The notes under the pieces were generated by a model. That model saw nothing but the letters and a program-made list of their open reading frames with translations. It made no database searches and was not told the DNA's origin. From Ligustrum vulgare (Eukaryota; Streptophyta; Magnoliopsida; Lamiales; Oleaceae), in assembly GCA_963555705.1 (NCBI GenBank), contig OY743183.1, positions 44,257,466-44,321,465 of the forward strand: DNA of 64,000 nucleotides, written 5' to 3'. This document shows, piece by piece, positions 48,392 to 58,524 of this stretch; position 1 is the first letter of the stretch; the number at the start of each line of letters is the position of its first letter. The translations under genes and the position numbers were made by a program.

Positions 48392-50065
48392 TGGTTCGAT
48401 GTTAAATCTACCCTCCAAGTATAAAGGGGTCAAATTATAGCCTAGCAATAATCCAGGGTCATTCTTCCTAGGGATTTTATTGGTATCGTAATATTTGCTA
48501 AATTCGAAACTTAAACTATGATTTCAATTATGTTTAAATGAATAAAAAAAGAATATAATTAAATTGCAATGAAAGAGAAATTTTGAGTGGAGTTATTCTT
48601 TCGCTATCAGTTGGGCTTTTCAAATAAAATTAGTGTGAATTTCTTGAAATCGATAAGATTTAAACATATTAGTAAGAGAATTAATCAATTTATTTTATGG
48701 CATTTAGTCGAGCATGTTGTGTGTACATTTAATACATACCACATCAACGACATTCATCCAAGTAAAACAATTTGAAAATTCAAAACAATTTATAAACTCT
48801 TATCAATAACAAGAATTCATCCATAAGAAATTAAAACATACTCATTGACGCTAAAAATAACTCCTCTCAAATATAACTTAGCCTAACATAATTGAATTAA
48901 TCGAAATAAAATTCAAAAGAATGATAACCGCTACTAGATAATGAAGTTCAAATTTTGTAATAAAAATTCAATAACTAAATGCTATCTAAAAGTAACAACC
49001 AATATCAATAATCTAAAATTATGTAAATTAACAATTAAAACAACTAAAAGTCCATCCAAACAAATTATAAACTTGAATGATTCACTTAAACCCAAAGGCT
49101 CTGCGTGAAGCTGCTTGAGGCTGCCGCTGGCTGTTGGCGAGAGGGAGCTGTGTGTCTGGTGATGGAGGCTACCGAACGGTGAGAGAGGGATGGACGGTGG
49201 ACTGAAGTGGAGAAGGCGTTGGCTGAGGTGTGTGAGGGGGCTTCTGAATATTGGTTTTGTGTTTGAGGGAGATGAGGTGCTGGGGAGGAGGCTGAGATTT
49301 TAGAGAGGTTCGGCTGACTAAAGTTCGGTAGAGGAGAAGTTGAAGGTTTCCGCTGGAAGTGGTGTGAGAGATGATGAGTGCGGCTAGTTATAGAAGAAGA
49401 AGTGCGGCTAAGTGAGAGGTTCGGTCGGGAAAGGAGGCTGGGGACGGTTTCTGTTGGTGAGAAGTCTGGGGCGTTAGTGGAGAGAAGACAGAGGATGGGT
49501 TGAAGTCTTGGCGAGGCTGCTGTGAGAGGGAACTTCGACGGTTTTTCTGTTGGGATAGAGATAGAGAGGTGAGGCAGAGAGGGAGAAGTGGAGTATATCC
49601 CAGAAAATGGCTGCGGGGTTGTTGAAGAGAGACCTGCGGTTGTAGGTTGAAAAGAGAAGTGTTGGTTGCGGCTGGTTTTTTTTGTTTGTTTTGCAATCAC
49701 CGCCCACACAGAGAGGCTGTTCAGAGTTGGTCTCCTTTGTAGGTTGGTGAGAGGTGGAAAAGAAGGCTGAAAGTGAAATGGATATGGGCAGGAAAATTGG
49801 GCCAATAATTTTGTGTCATTCTTGATTTCTTTAGTCGAATTAGGTTAGAGAATTTTGAGAAGAAATTCAAATTCAATTTGAGATATTGTCCAATCTTTCC
49901 CTGCAATTAAATAAACAAAATTTTTAGCAATTAAAATTAATTTAGAGTTAAAGAATTAAAATTGAATCTTTTATAAGTTTTACTCTAAATTACAAAATTT
50001 ATATCCCAAATTGTGTTTTTTCATTTATTTATTTCTTTAATATTAGTAAAATTGGACAATAATCA
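48392..50065 (-). repeat. 5' LTR of the Athila element (right copy), with a 239-codon frame
   Basis: 1674 bp, same ends as the left copy. On the element's sense strand it holds an open frame at 49086-49805 starting MAQFSCPYPFHF, very rich in Ser, Pro, Thr and His. The left LTR has the same frame cut by a T-tract into pieces (40353-40919 and 40610-41029). I recognise no domain; low-complexity composition makes chance openness likely. Confidence 0.9.
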
Positions 50066-50070
50066 CACTA

Positions 50071-50738
50071 GATGCATAGTGAATGATAAAGTGTGTAGCA
50101 TGGTGATTGACGGGGGAAGTTGTACTAATGTAGTTGGTACAATGTTGGTGGAAAAATTAGGCTTACCTTTACTGAAACATCCAACGCCTTATAAATTACA
50201 ATGGTTGACTGAGTCAGGGGAAGTTAAGGTAAAGAGGCAGGCCTTGGTGTCATTTTCTTTTGGTGGATAGTTGGATGAGGTAATTTGGGACGTGGTTCCT
50301 ATGCAAATTAGTCACATATTGTTGGTTAGGCCTTGGAAACATGAAAGGGATGTGCTACTTGATGGGTATACTAATAGATACAGCCTGGTAAAAGGGGTAA
50401 AAGTTTACTCTAATGCCACTATCTCCAACTGAAGCCCTGAAAGATCAATTGAAAGTAAAAGGTGAGTTTGAGGGGAAAAACAAGAGAGTTGAGGCCACGA
50501 CCTCAGAAAAAGGAGAGGAAGTGGAAATTAAAGAAAAGATGGTTGAGGTTCAAACCTCAGAAAAAGGAGAGACTGAGTGCAAAAGCAAAAGAAAAGAGAG
50601 TCTACCACAAAAATGATTTTATTTGCACTTATTCACGCTAACATACACCTCCCTAGTTCTATTAATTATGTTTTGCAGGTACCCAAGTCAGATTCCAAAA
50701 TTAAAGTTGGGATTTAATGTAACATAAAGAAGGAGCAG
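50071..50738 (+). pseudogene. Element A protease, charged linker and 3' end
   Basis: RCIVNDKVCSMVIDGGSCTNVV gives the active-site D-G-G of this gypsy protease group, then YKLQWLTESGEVKVKRQAL and VIWDVVPMQISHILLVRPW. A TAG at about 50268 interrupts it. A Lys/Glu-rich linker follows (50413-50616, with EATTSEKGEEVE and VQTSEKGETE repeats). The frame then reads KMILFALIHANIHLPSS and INYVLQVPK, where RT should soon begin, but runs directly into a purine-rich tract (50726-50738) and the LTR. RT, RNase H and integrase are lacking. Confidence 0.78.
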
Positions 50739-51448
50739 TTCAAGAGGTCCAACGAATGCACAAAGTCCCAACATAAATATCAGAAATTACTATTTCATGA
50801 AGAATTATATCCCTTCAAGTCTTTTTTCCAATGCACCTTGAATCAATACAATCAGACATCGAGAGAGAAAGTTATGACCAAAATATCAAGCAATCTCACA
50901 GAAGTCAGTTTCACGACCCGAGAGCTTCAGCGGATAACCACGCGACCGCACCTATATATACCACGCAATCGTATGGTTCAAATGTTAGGGTTTCCTAAAT
51001 CTTTGCTATTTTTTCGTTTTTAATTGTGTTAGGTCTTTATTGTGCCTCTATAGTGGCCAAACCTTGTTTTAGGTAATTTTTACTTATTTATATGTTATTT
51101 CTTCAATGTAATAAGGAGACTTTTGGTTTTTAATAAATAGATTGATTTTTTTTCAATTGGTAAATGTGTGAATTCACTTTACAAACTCGAACTTATCCAG
51201 ATTAATCGTCTTGTGGCGTTCATCCCAAACTTATCAAAGATTAACCATCTTTGTAGCGTTCAACAAACGAACTTATCAAGGATTTGGATAACCCTTGTGG
51301 AGTTTACAAATCTTGGTTCTTACTTCCGCATCCTTAGTTCTTGCGTCATGATGCTCGGGTCAAGATTCTATCGTCCATCCACAACCTGATTTTGGAACTT
51401 TTCGATGTTTTCTTTCGCTCAGTCGTGATGTTCCAGAACGAGATCACA
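50739..51448 (+). repeat. LTR shared by elements A and B (middle LTR)
   Basis: Ends in GAGATCACA before a degenerate primer site. The left edge is placed after the purine tract and is uncertain; it is about 110 bases shorter than the right LTR. CCACGCGACCGC and CCACGCAATCGTATGG (50961-50976) look like decayed forms of the GCGATCGC palindromes. Confidence 0.7.
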
Positions 51449-51453
51449 TTATC

Positions 51454-51464
51454 TGGTATAGAGC
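51454..51464 (+). other. Degenerate primer binding site, element B
   Basis: TGGTATAGAGC is the initiator-Met type site lacking one base (TGGTATCAGAGC). It lies six bases after the middle LTR. Confidence 0.75.
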
Positions 51465-51989
51465 GAGACTCCAAAATTTAGGTTTTTCTTTGCTTCTATC
51501 CTAGTTTGATTCCATATATTTATCATAGAGCCTACATAGAATCATTCATTTCGTGTTCTTCATAATTTTCCTTAGTTTTTATCCATTGAAAATCCCTCAA
51601 AAATCCAAACGTGTTTATTTTAATCAATTCTTATCCAAATTCATTTATGTTTGTTTTGCCATACTCGTATTCGAATTTCGGATTTATAAAAAAAAATACC
51701 GAAAAAGTTATAAAACCCAAGCATATTCCAAAAATTTCTCAAAATATCAATTTTCTTTGTCTTCTTCGTGTCTTCCGTTTTTCCTAATTCTTGAACCTTT
51801 GGTTGGCTCTTTGGAAACTTGAAAAGGGATTAAGAGTGAAACATGAGTGAAAACAAATATGTGAAGAAATTTTTATTTGTTCTTTTTAGAATTAACAATT
51901 TCTAACAGGCAAGGATCACCTCCTCATCAATAATTTTAACTTCTTATTCATCCACCTCTTTACTATTCAATTTCTCATCTCCTACCTCA
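51465..51989 (+). other. 5' leader of element B
   Basis: Aligns loosely with the leader of element A (36746-37147). Around 51905 the sequence GGCAAGGATCACCTCCTCATC parallels the start of element A's gag, but the ATG is lost. No gene. Confidence 0.6.
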
Positions 51990-52375
51990 AATTTTGGATT
52001 TTTTTTCAACTAATTCTACTTTTAACTCTCCCTCCTTCTTCTCAATATCTCTATCCTCACGATTTCTCCTATTATACCTCATTTCACGCCTATCACCTCT
52101 ATGGATGAATGAACACTTCCCCATTCACTATCAATTATTTCTTCATCAAATCCATATCCAAACCTATGATTATTTCCCCTCCTATGCTCCCTCTCATCAC
52201 CCCTCCTAATTCTAGGAATTGTATGAGTTCGCTCCCTTCACAATTGAGCAATATTTCCATCATTCATATCCATTCTAGTCATCAATTTCTCAAATTGTTC
52301 CTGCATAGCTGCCATTATACTTATATCATGCATATCCATCCTATTCATACCTTTAGGTTATTTGTTGTGACTCAT
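51990..52375 (-). pseudogene. Inverted gag segment in element B
   Basis: On the minus strand, opposite to the rest of the element, the frame from 52375 reads MSHNK, a stop, then MNRMDMHDISIMAAMQEQ, EKLMTRMDMNDGNIAQL, a stop and RERTHTIPRIRRGDERE. This matches the N-terminal gag of the same group and parallels element A (KKARMDERHAIIAQLKRE). The segment has been flipped inside the element. The plus-strand frames 51994-52209 and 52109-52378 are shadows. Confidence 0.75.
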
Positions 52376-52439
52376 TGATGAGGCTGCTGACTCCCCCTTG
52401 TCAATTTCCTTGTTGTCTCAAATTGGGATTACCTCTACT

Positions 52440-53262
52440 TCCACATCCTAGGCCTTATAGGTTGACATGGTTGAAGGAGTGTGGGGGGTTCAATGTGACC
52501 AAGTAAGTTCTAGTGAATTTCACCTTTGGGAGGTATAGCGATGACGTATTGTGTGATATAGTACCTCTAGAGTCTTGCCATATCTTGTTTGGTAGGCCAT
52601 GGAGATATGAAAGGAAGGCAGTTTATGATACGGATAGGAACAAGTATAGGCTTTTTAAGGATGGAAAGACAATTACTCTAGTTGGTTGAACACTAGAACA
52701 GACACTTGAAGATACAAAGAAGGTGAAGAAGGAGAGTGACCTAATGTTGAGTTTCAAGAGGCAATTAGAACGTCTAGAACAAAATATTATTGCACAAAAG
52801 GGTAAAAAGGTAGCAAAGCTGCAAAAGAGGGAAAGTGATAGAGAGGCTATTGTTGAATTGCAAGAAGAGAGTGAAAGTGAGGTCATAGCTGAGTTGCAAG
52901 AAGAGTCTCGGGATAAGAATATTAAGAATGAGAAGGGTCAATTGAAAATTGAAGTGGAAGTTAAAAATTTGGAGAGTGAAGAGGGAGTGCTTGAACATGG
53001 GGATAAACATATAGAAGAGGAGGCTAGCATTAAAAATTAGGAGAGGTAGTTGAGTCCAAAAGTTTAGAAGAGGTAGTTGGGCATGAAAATGTGGAGTTAG
53101 AAGAGATGGTTGAGCTTGAGAGAAAAGAAATAGAGGGAGTTGAGCAAGAAAGTGAAAAGAATGTTGGAGGTGAAGAGAAGACCCTCGTGGTTCGAAAAAG
53201 GAGGTGGAAGTATTGTATCACGAGTACAAGGATTCATACCTTTTAGATGGAGAAAATAACAT
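52440..53262 (+). pseudogene. Element B protease end and charged linker
   Basis: 52453-52690 reads YRLTWLKECGGFNVTK, then DDVLCDIVPLESCHILFGRPW and ERKAVYDTDRNKYRLFKDG, the C-terminal half of the protease; the D-G-G active-site half is lost. After a TGA at 52687 a 106-codon frame (52723-53040) gives a Glu/Lys-rich, probably coiled-coil linker with EATVELQEES-like repeats (AIVELQEESESEVIAELQEE), continuing in broken frames to about 53220. The end, HPILLNSFLQV, corresponds to the point where RT would start. Confidence 0.72.
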
Positions 53263-53487
53263 TCCTCACCCTATTTTACTTAATTCCTTTTTGCAGGTTA
53301 ATTGCATTTGAAATTTTGGGTCACAACACCTATGCCCAAAAGAGTTTCTATTTCATGCCAACCATATAATGCAAGTTGCAGTGTATTATTGGTTGATCAT
53401 ATGCAATAGAGGGATCCAAGTGGTGCGGTTACATATCATGAACAAAGCTATGATTCTGGAAAAATCATCTTAAAGAAGGGGGAATGG
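53263..53487 (+). other. Element B 3' spacer and polypurine tract
   Basis: No frame. The tract AAAGAAGGGGGAATGG at 53472-53487 directly precedes the LTR. Confidence 0.75.
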
Positions 53488-54308
53488 TGAGAATCATAGC
53501 AGAGTTGATAGAAAGACCTATTATTCAAGCTAAACAAGACTTCAAGAGCATATTCAAAGGGCTCTAAATAAAAAACACATGTGATTCAAATTTTTAGTCA
53601 AAGATTGAGCCTCCATTTTCACAATGAAAACATTGGATTTAGAAATTACTATTTCAGGCAGAATTATAGTCCTTCGAGTCTTATTTTCAACGAACTTTGA
53701 ATCAATACAACCGAACATCGAGAGAGAAAGTTATGAACAAAATATCATGCAATTGTGCAGAAGTCAATTTCACAACCCGAGAGCTTCAGCGGATAACCAC
53801 GCGACTGCGCCTATATATACCATGCAATCGCATGGTTTAAATGTTAAGTTTTCCCGAATTTTTGATATTTTTCATTTTTTAATTATGTTAGGTCTTGTTT
53901 TGTGCTTCTATAGCGGCCAAACCTAGTTTTAGGTCATTTTTACTTATTTATATGTAATTTCTTCATTGTAATAGGGAGACTTTTGATTTTTAATAAACAA
54001 ATTGATTGTTTTTCAATTGGTAAATGTGTGGATTCACTTTACGAACTCGAACTTATCAAGATTAATCGTCTTGTGGCGTTCATCTAGAACTTATCAAAGA
54101 TTAACCATCGTTGCAGTGTTCAACAAATGAACTTATCAAGGATCTGGACAACTTTTGTGGTGTTCACAAATCTTGGTTCTCGCTTCCGTATCGTAAGTTC
54201 CTTCATCGTGAAGCTCGGGTCAAGATTCTATCATCCAACTACAACTTGAATTTGGAACTTTTCGTCATTTTCTTCCGCGCTTTCGTCGTGTTCTCGAACG
54301 GGATCACA
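53488..54308 (+). repeat. 3' LTR of element B
   Basis: 821 bp, TGAGAATCAT to GGGATCACA. The last 680 bases match the middle LTR with scattered changes. A decayed palindrome CCATGCAATCGCATGG lies at 53820-53835. The few bases after it (AAGCGAGAC) resemble sequence just inside the primer site at 51461, hinting at a third, truncated unit. Confidence 0.78.
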
Positions 54309-54318
54309 TCAAGCGAGA

Positions 54319-54580
54319 CCTAGGGGTGGGAAAAAAAAGGAACCAGAGAGAACCAAACCAAAATCGAAATCGATCTATTCTTTAGGAAAAAAATGAGAAC
54401 CAAAACCGAAATCGAAAAATGGAGAACCGAAAATTGATCATTTCCTATTTGAAAACCTAAAGTGAACAGATCATTCTTAATTTATATTAAGCCCACATGA
54501 CACTTTTGACACTTTTTTGTATTACTTTACATAATAATTGTTAAATTTTTTATATTATTTTGCATCTTACATGAAATTTT
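54319..54580. mobile_element. hAT-like element end
   Basis: TAGGGGTGGG followed by A-rich sequence with repeated AACC(A/G)AAA and CCGAAATCGA blocks is typical of plant hAT transposon ends. The other end and a target duplication were not found, so this is a fragment. Confidence 0.5.
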
Positions 54581-54585
54581 GTGCA

Positions 54586-55340
54586 TGTAACGCCCCGAAT
54601 TTTTCGTAATTAAACCCGAGGTGTTACTAAAAATAATTCGTTTTCTTTAAATAAATGCGGAAGCGTAAAAAACCAAATACTCAAAACCTTTAAAAATAAA
54701 TGGTATTTAAAAATTTTCCAAACATGAAATTTAAAAGATTTCCCTACAAATCATAATAATTTTATTTAATAAATAAAAATATCTCTAACATTAAATAAAA
54801 TTGAAATCGGAAAATTATAACTTTAATTCCTCAAATCCCATTGGCAGTCCGCATAACTATTTTGTCACAATCCAATCGACCCGAACTAGCCTGAAAAACT
54901 TTAAAGTAAGAGTGAGTATAAAAATACCCAGTAAGATATGTGCCAATTCTAATTCAACATAATCTAAATATATGATACATTTAATACAAAAACATTTTCC
55001 TCGTTTAGAGCAGTTGGCCGCGATAACAACTAGCTCAAGGAATTATTTAAGAATCCCCACATCGATCTCGAAGGATTTAACATAGTATCCCGAAGGATTT
55101 AAATTTTGAAATTGACCCGGAGGCCTAAAGCATTAAAACTAGCAATATATCGACATCATGAAGAATTAAGAATTTAACCACTTGCACGTAATGTATCTTA
55201 CCTCAAAAAAATGAAATAATTTCTGTAAGGAAAATAAACTGCACTAACTCCAATATTTCTCTTAGTTTGGCCGAGAACAAATATTTGTGTGTGATTCGTT
55301 TACAACTTTCATCAGTATTTGTAGATACAATATTGTACCT
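54586..55340 (-). mobile_element. Gypsy LTR fragment
   Basis: Starts TGTAACGCCCCGAATTTTT, the start (in reversed view, the end) of chromovirus-type LTRs like those at 8218 and 18375, with an AATGCGGAAGCG segment. It is cut off at the TA repeat. No interior is attached. Confidence 0.55.
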
Positions 55341-55342
55341 AA

Positions 55343-55344
<2 letters not shown>

Positions 55345-55381
<37 letters not shown>

Positions 55382-55992
55382 AAGGGAAAATAGTAAATTA
55401 GTGTGAATGTAAAGTGGATTAGTATGAATGCAAAATCTAAATTAGTGTGAATGCATTTATTGCATTTTATATAATATATAATTACTAATATTATTTTATG
55501 GTAAATACCAAACAATTGTTAATATTTTTTTAATAATTTTTAATTTTAATAATTGTGTAAAGATGATACGATATAATAATTTCTTGATCTTCAATGTTGT
55601 TTCATTGTCATATATTTGATGAGTTAAAATTAAACACATGTTTATAGTTTGTTGTGAGTTTTGAACGAAATTTGAGAAAAACTTAAATAAATAAGGGAAA
55701 TGCAGAAATTATAATAAATATATTTATATCTTGAACAAGCATCAATATTTGTACTCATAATGTTACATCTAAGATGATATACAATTAAAAAACTGTTGAA
55801 TTTGTATTTATCATTCAATAAAATTTTAGATAATTTGGATTATTCATGTTGTTTTTAAATTTTAATAATTGATGTAATAAAAAAATATTTTTGTATCTTT
55901 TGTATTTATGTTGATTATGTATAATCATTAAATTTTATGAATGTTTACTGATATTGTGGATAGCAGTTTCAGTTCATCGCACTAGTGGAAAT

Positions 55993-56077
<85 letters not shown>

Positions 56078-56680
56078 GGAGAATAGTGGATTGGTGAGAA
56101 TGCAAAGTGGATTAATGTGAATGCAAAATTAGGATTAGTGTGAATGCATTTATTACCTTTTATATATAATATATAATTACTAATATTATTTTATGGTAAA
56201 TACTAAACAATTGTTAATATTTTTTTAATAATTGTGTAAAGATGATACGATATAAGAATTTCTTGATCTTCAATGTTGTTTCATTGTCATATATTTAATG
56301 AGTTATGATTAAACACATATTTATAGTTTGTTGTGATTTTTGAACGAAATTTGAGAAAAACTTAAATATATAAGGGAAATACAGAGATTATAATAAATAT
56401 ATTTATATTTTGAACAAGTATCAATATTTGTACTCATAATATTACATCTAAGATGATATACAATTAAAAAATTGTTGAATTTGTATTTATCATTCAATAA
56501 AATTTTCGATAATTTGGATTATTTATGTTGTTTTTAAATTTTAATAATTGTTGTAATAAAAAAATATTTTTGTATCTTTTGTATTTGTGTTGATTATGTA
56601 TAATCATTAAATTTTATGAATGTTTACCGATATTGTGGATAGCAGTTTCAGTTCATCGCTCTGGTGGAAATCTATATCTA
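55345..56680. repeat. Tandemly duplicated AT-rich unit of about 690 bp
   Basis: Two copies follow each other: each begins with a (TA)n run (55345-55377 and 55997-56074), then AAGGGA(A/G)AATAGT, and ends AGTTCATCGC(A/T)CT followed by GTGGAAATCTATA. The copies are nearly identical except for small indels and a 15-base insert (AATTTTTAATTTTAA-like) near 55535. No gene. It may be a small non-autonomous element duplicated in place. Confidence 0.85.
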
Positions 56681-56689
56681 TATTTTTAT

Positions 56690-57200
56690 CTTTATCTTTA
56701 TAATATATAAAGGTTGGGCACTTACTTGCTTAATCCATGTTTTGTCCATTTTCTCGCCCAGCTGAAGTTCCCATATATAGAAATTCCCATAAATTGTAAC
56801 ATTAAAAATTAAATTAATTAAACAGCAATAAATTATTAAATAGTGTTGATGTATCACAGATTACGTGGTCTCTTTCATACATACATTTAAATACATTTTT
56901 TCACCCACATGAGCCGTTTTCCATTTCTCAAAGAATGACATTTGGCCTTCCAATGTTGAGTTGTGGTCTGACCTCCACTATTGGTTTGATAAAATCATTC
57001 TCTGTTATTTGTGCACAATCTGAATTTAAGTATTTCCTTTTTCCAACAATTTTTTTCTGCCATTTATATAATCAACGAACAGATCAAACTCTCCATTTTC
57101 TGCTTTGAAGATCACAGGCTATTGGACTATCTCTGCTGGTACGTTATTTATTCGTATTATACCGTACTCCTTACTCATTTTCAATCGGTGCAAGTATTTG
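56690..57200 (+). other. Possible Helitron 5' region
   Basis: The sequence from TCTTTATAATATATAAAGG through a TTTTGTCCATTTTCTCGCCC segment resembles the 5' part of plant Helitron-related repeats, and an RPA-like coding trace follows. The 3' CTRR hairpin was not identified, so the assignment is weak. Confidence 0.3.
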
Positions 57201-57392
57201 TCGTCAATGTAGTCGACCATGACTTGAAACAGTTTCTTGCAGATTCTACAATGGACGGAATATATACCTTCATGGACGACCTGGACACAAATACAACAGA
57301 ATAGAATATTAAAGTTCGTGTTTTGGAATACACCATATTTCAAGTATCCATCAAAGACATTAAGCCTTGATGTCATTTTCGTTGATCGTCGT
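57201..57392 (+). pseudogene. RPA1-like (OB-fold) exon remnant
   Basis: YTFMDDLDTNTTE, a stop in place of a Trp, NIKVRV, then in the next frame FWNTPYFKYPSKTLSLDV and IFVDRR. This is the pattern of the first single-stranded DNA-binding fold of plant replication protein A 70-kDa-like proteins. The exon ends at CGTC followed by GTAAGTG (57393), a strong 5' splice site. Plant Helitrons often carry RPA-like genes, which fits the neighbouring sequence. One stop and one frameshift indicate decay. Confidence 0.5.
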
Positions 57393-57421
57393 GTAAGTGT
57401 GCTTCGTACTGTGTGTTCATT

Positions 57422-57460
<39 letters not shown>

Positions 57461-58524
57461 TTCCTGTTAATATTATTTGTAACATGTCATTCAGAATGCA
57501 ACTTAGTCTTCTTGGTTTTTGTTTTTTATTTTAAATTTTTATTTTTCAACAACCCTCATAATATTAAAATTTGTGTTTTCAATGTTTACATTTGGTATTT
57601 ATGTTATGACTTTTTTTTTTTTTTTTTTTTTGGTTATTTGTACCTGAATTATTCAATATGATTTTTACTACTGCTTTGTTCATGACTGGTGTTATTATGC
57701 TTTCTCTTACCCAACTTCAACTTCGATTACAACTTCCTGATCTTGTGTAAAAAATGTGTCAATCTGCGTTAACATGAATACGGCTATATGTTTTCATAAT
57801 TCTTAACTTTTTGGTCTTATTTTTTTCCTCCATTTATATGAATTAGACATTTTATTGCGCTAATAATAGCTAAATAATTTGTTAAGACGGTAAGAAAAAA
57901 TTTTATTTACCTTTCTTATATTTAAATAAAAAAATAAAAAATAATTGCATTAATTAAAAAAAAAATTGAGATTCAAATATTGAAGAAATAATTCCTTTAT
58001 TTTATGTTTTTCATTCTATAGAAGAGGAAGGCTTAATGGGTATTTATACTAAAGTCAAATAGCCCAGAACCTAATACAATCCGGATAGAACCTAATACAA
58101 TGTGGATAGAACCCAATACAATGTGTGGATAGAATACTACTAAAATGAAAGACAAAAAAGAAAATGACACGTAAAATCTTTTCATACTTCTTAACTTTTT
58201 GGTCTTATTTTTTTCCTCGATTTATATGAATTGTATGAATTAGACATTTTTCGACTCTATTTTATTTTATCCAGATTTAATCTTTGTTATAACTTTTTTT
58301 TTTTATTATTGATCGTGTTTATGAAAGTAATGCTGCTTTGTTCATAACTGGGATTGTGATGATTACTTTTATCCAATTTTTATTATGATTGGTTTTTAAA
58401 TATGTTGTGTTCTCTCTTTATTTTATTTTGAAATCTTTACTGTCTAACTTTTGAAATTTTTGTTCTTTTATCTAATGTGTGATACTCTTATGGATGTGGT
58501 TCCCATAGGGTGGACGAATACAGG
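57393..58524. other. AT-rich sequence with simple and short repeats
   Basis: Contains a (TG)n(TA)n run at 57422-57461, a T-tract at 57609-57632, three short AGAACC(T/C)AATACAAT units at about 58069-58125, and a direct repeat of about 60 bases (57795-57855 and 58180-58252). No convincing gene. Confidence 0.6.

Larger units (their letters stand above)
39555..50065 (-). mobile_element. Athila-lineage gypsy element, nearly complete, minus strand
   Basis: This 10,511-bp element starts TG and ends CA, with CACTA at 39550-39554 and 50066-50070. The LTRs are 1735 and 1674 bp and look almost identical apart from a 60-base indel near 40290. A TGGCGCC-type primer site and long pol frames follow on the minus strand. 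Integrase and RT motifs ([22 protein letters not shown]) fit the Athila lineage. Only a handful of stops and frameshifts break gag-pol. It is the youngest-looking large insertion here. Confidence 0.93.
35945..51448 (+). mobile_element. Gag-protease-only gypsy element (element A), carrying two large insertions
   Basis: The order is LTR (35945-36731), initiator-Met primer site, gag, protease, charged linker, then a purine-rich tract and an LTR (50739-51448). A LTR-H solo LTR and an Athila element are inserted, each with a clean target duplication across which the coding sequence resumes. RT, RNase H and integrase are absent. The two outer LTRs are clearly diverged from each other, so the right one may derive from the neighbouring element B by recombination. 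Confidence 0.75.
50739..54308 (+). mobile_element. Gag-protease-only gypsy element B
   Basis: LTRs at 50739-51448 and 53488-54308 align closely from about 50780 and 53634 onward. The interior has a decayed primer site, a rearranged gag, a protease end and a charged linker, then a clean polypurine tract (53472-53487). No RT, RNase H or integrase. The coding part stops at the same place as in element A. It shares its left LTR position with the right end of element A. Confidence 0.72.

Noticed and set aside
49388..49707. Additional overlapping minus-strand frames in the Athila 5' LTR
   Set aside because: They are alternative frames of the same Ser/Pro-rich low-complexity stretch.
50013..50270. 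An 85-codon frame apparently starting with MFFHLFISLILVKLD
   Set aside because: Its start lies in the Athila LTR and only the part after 50070 is protease of element A. It is a chance fusion at an insertion edge.
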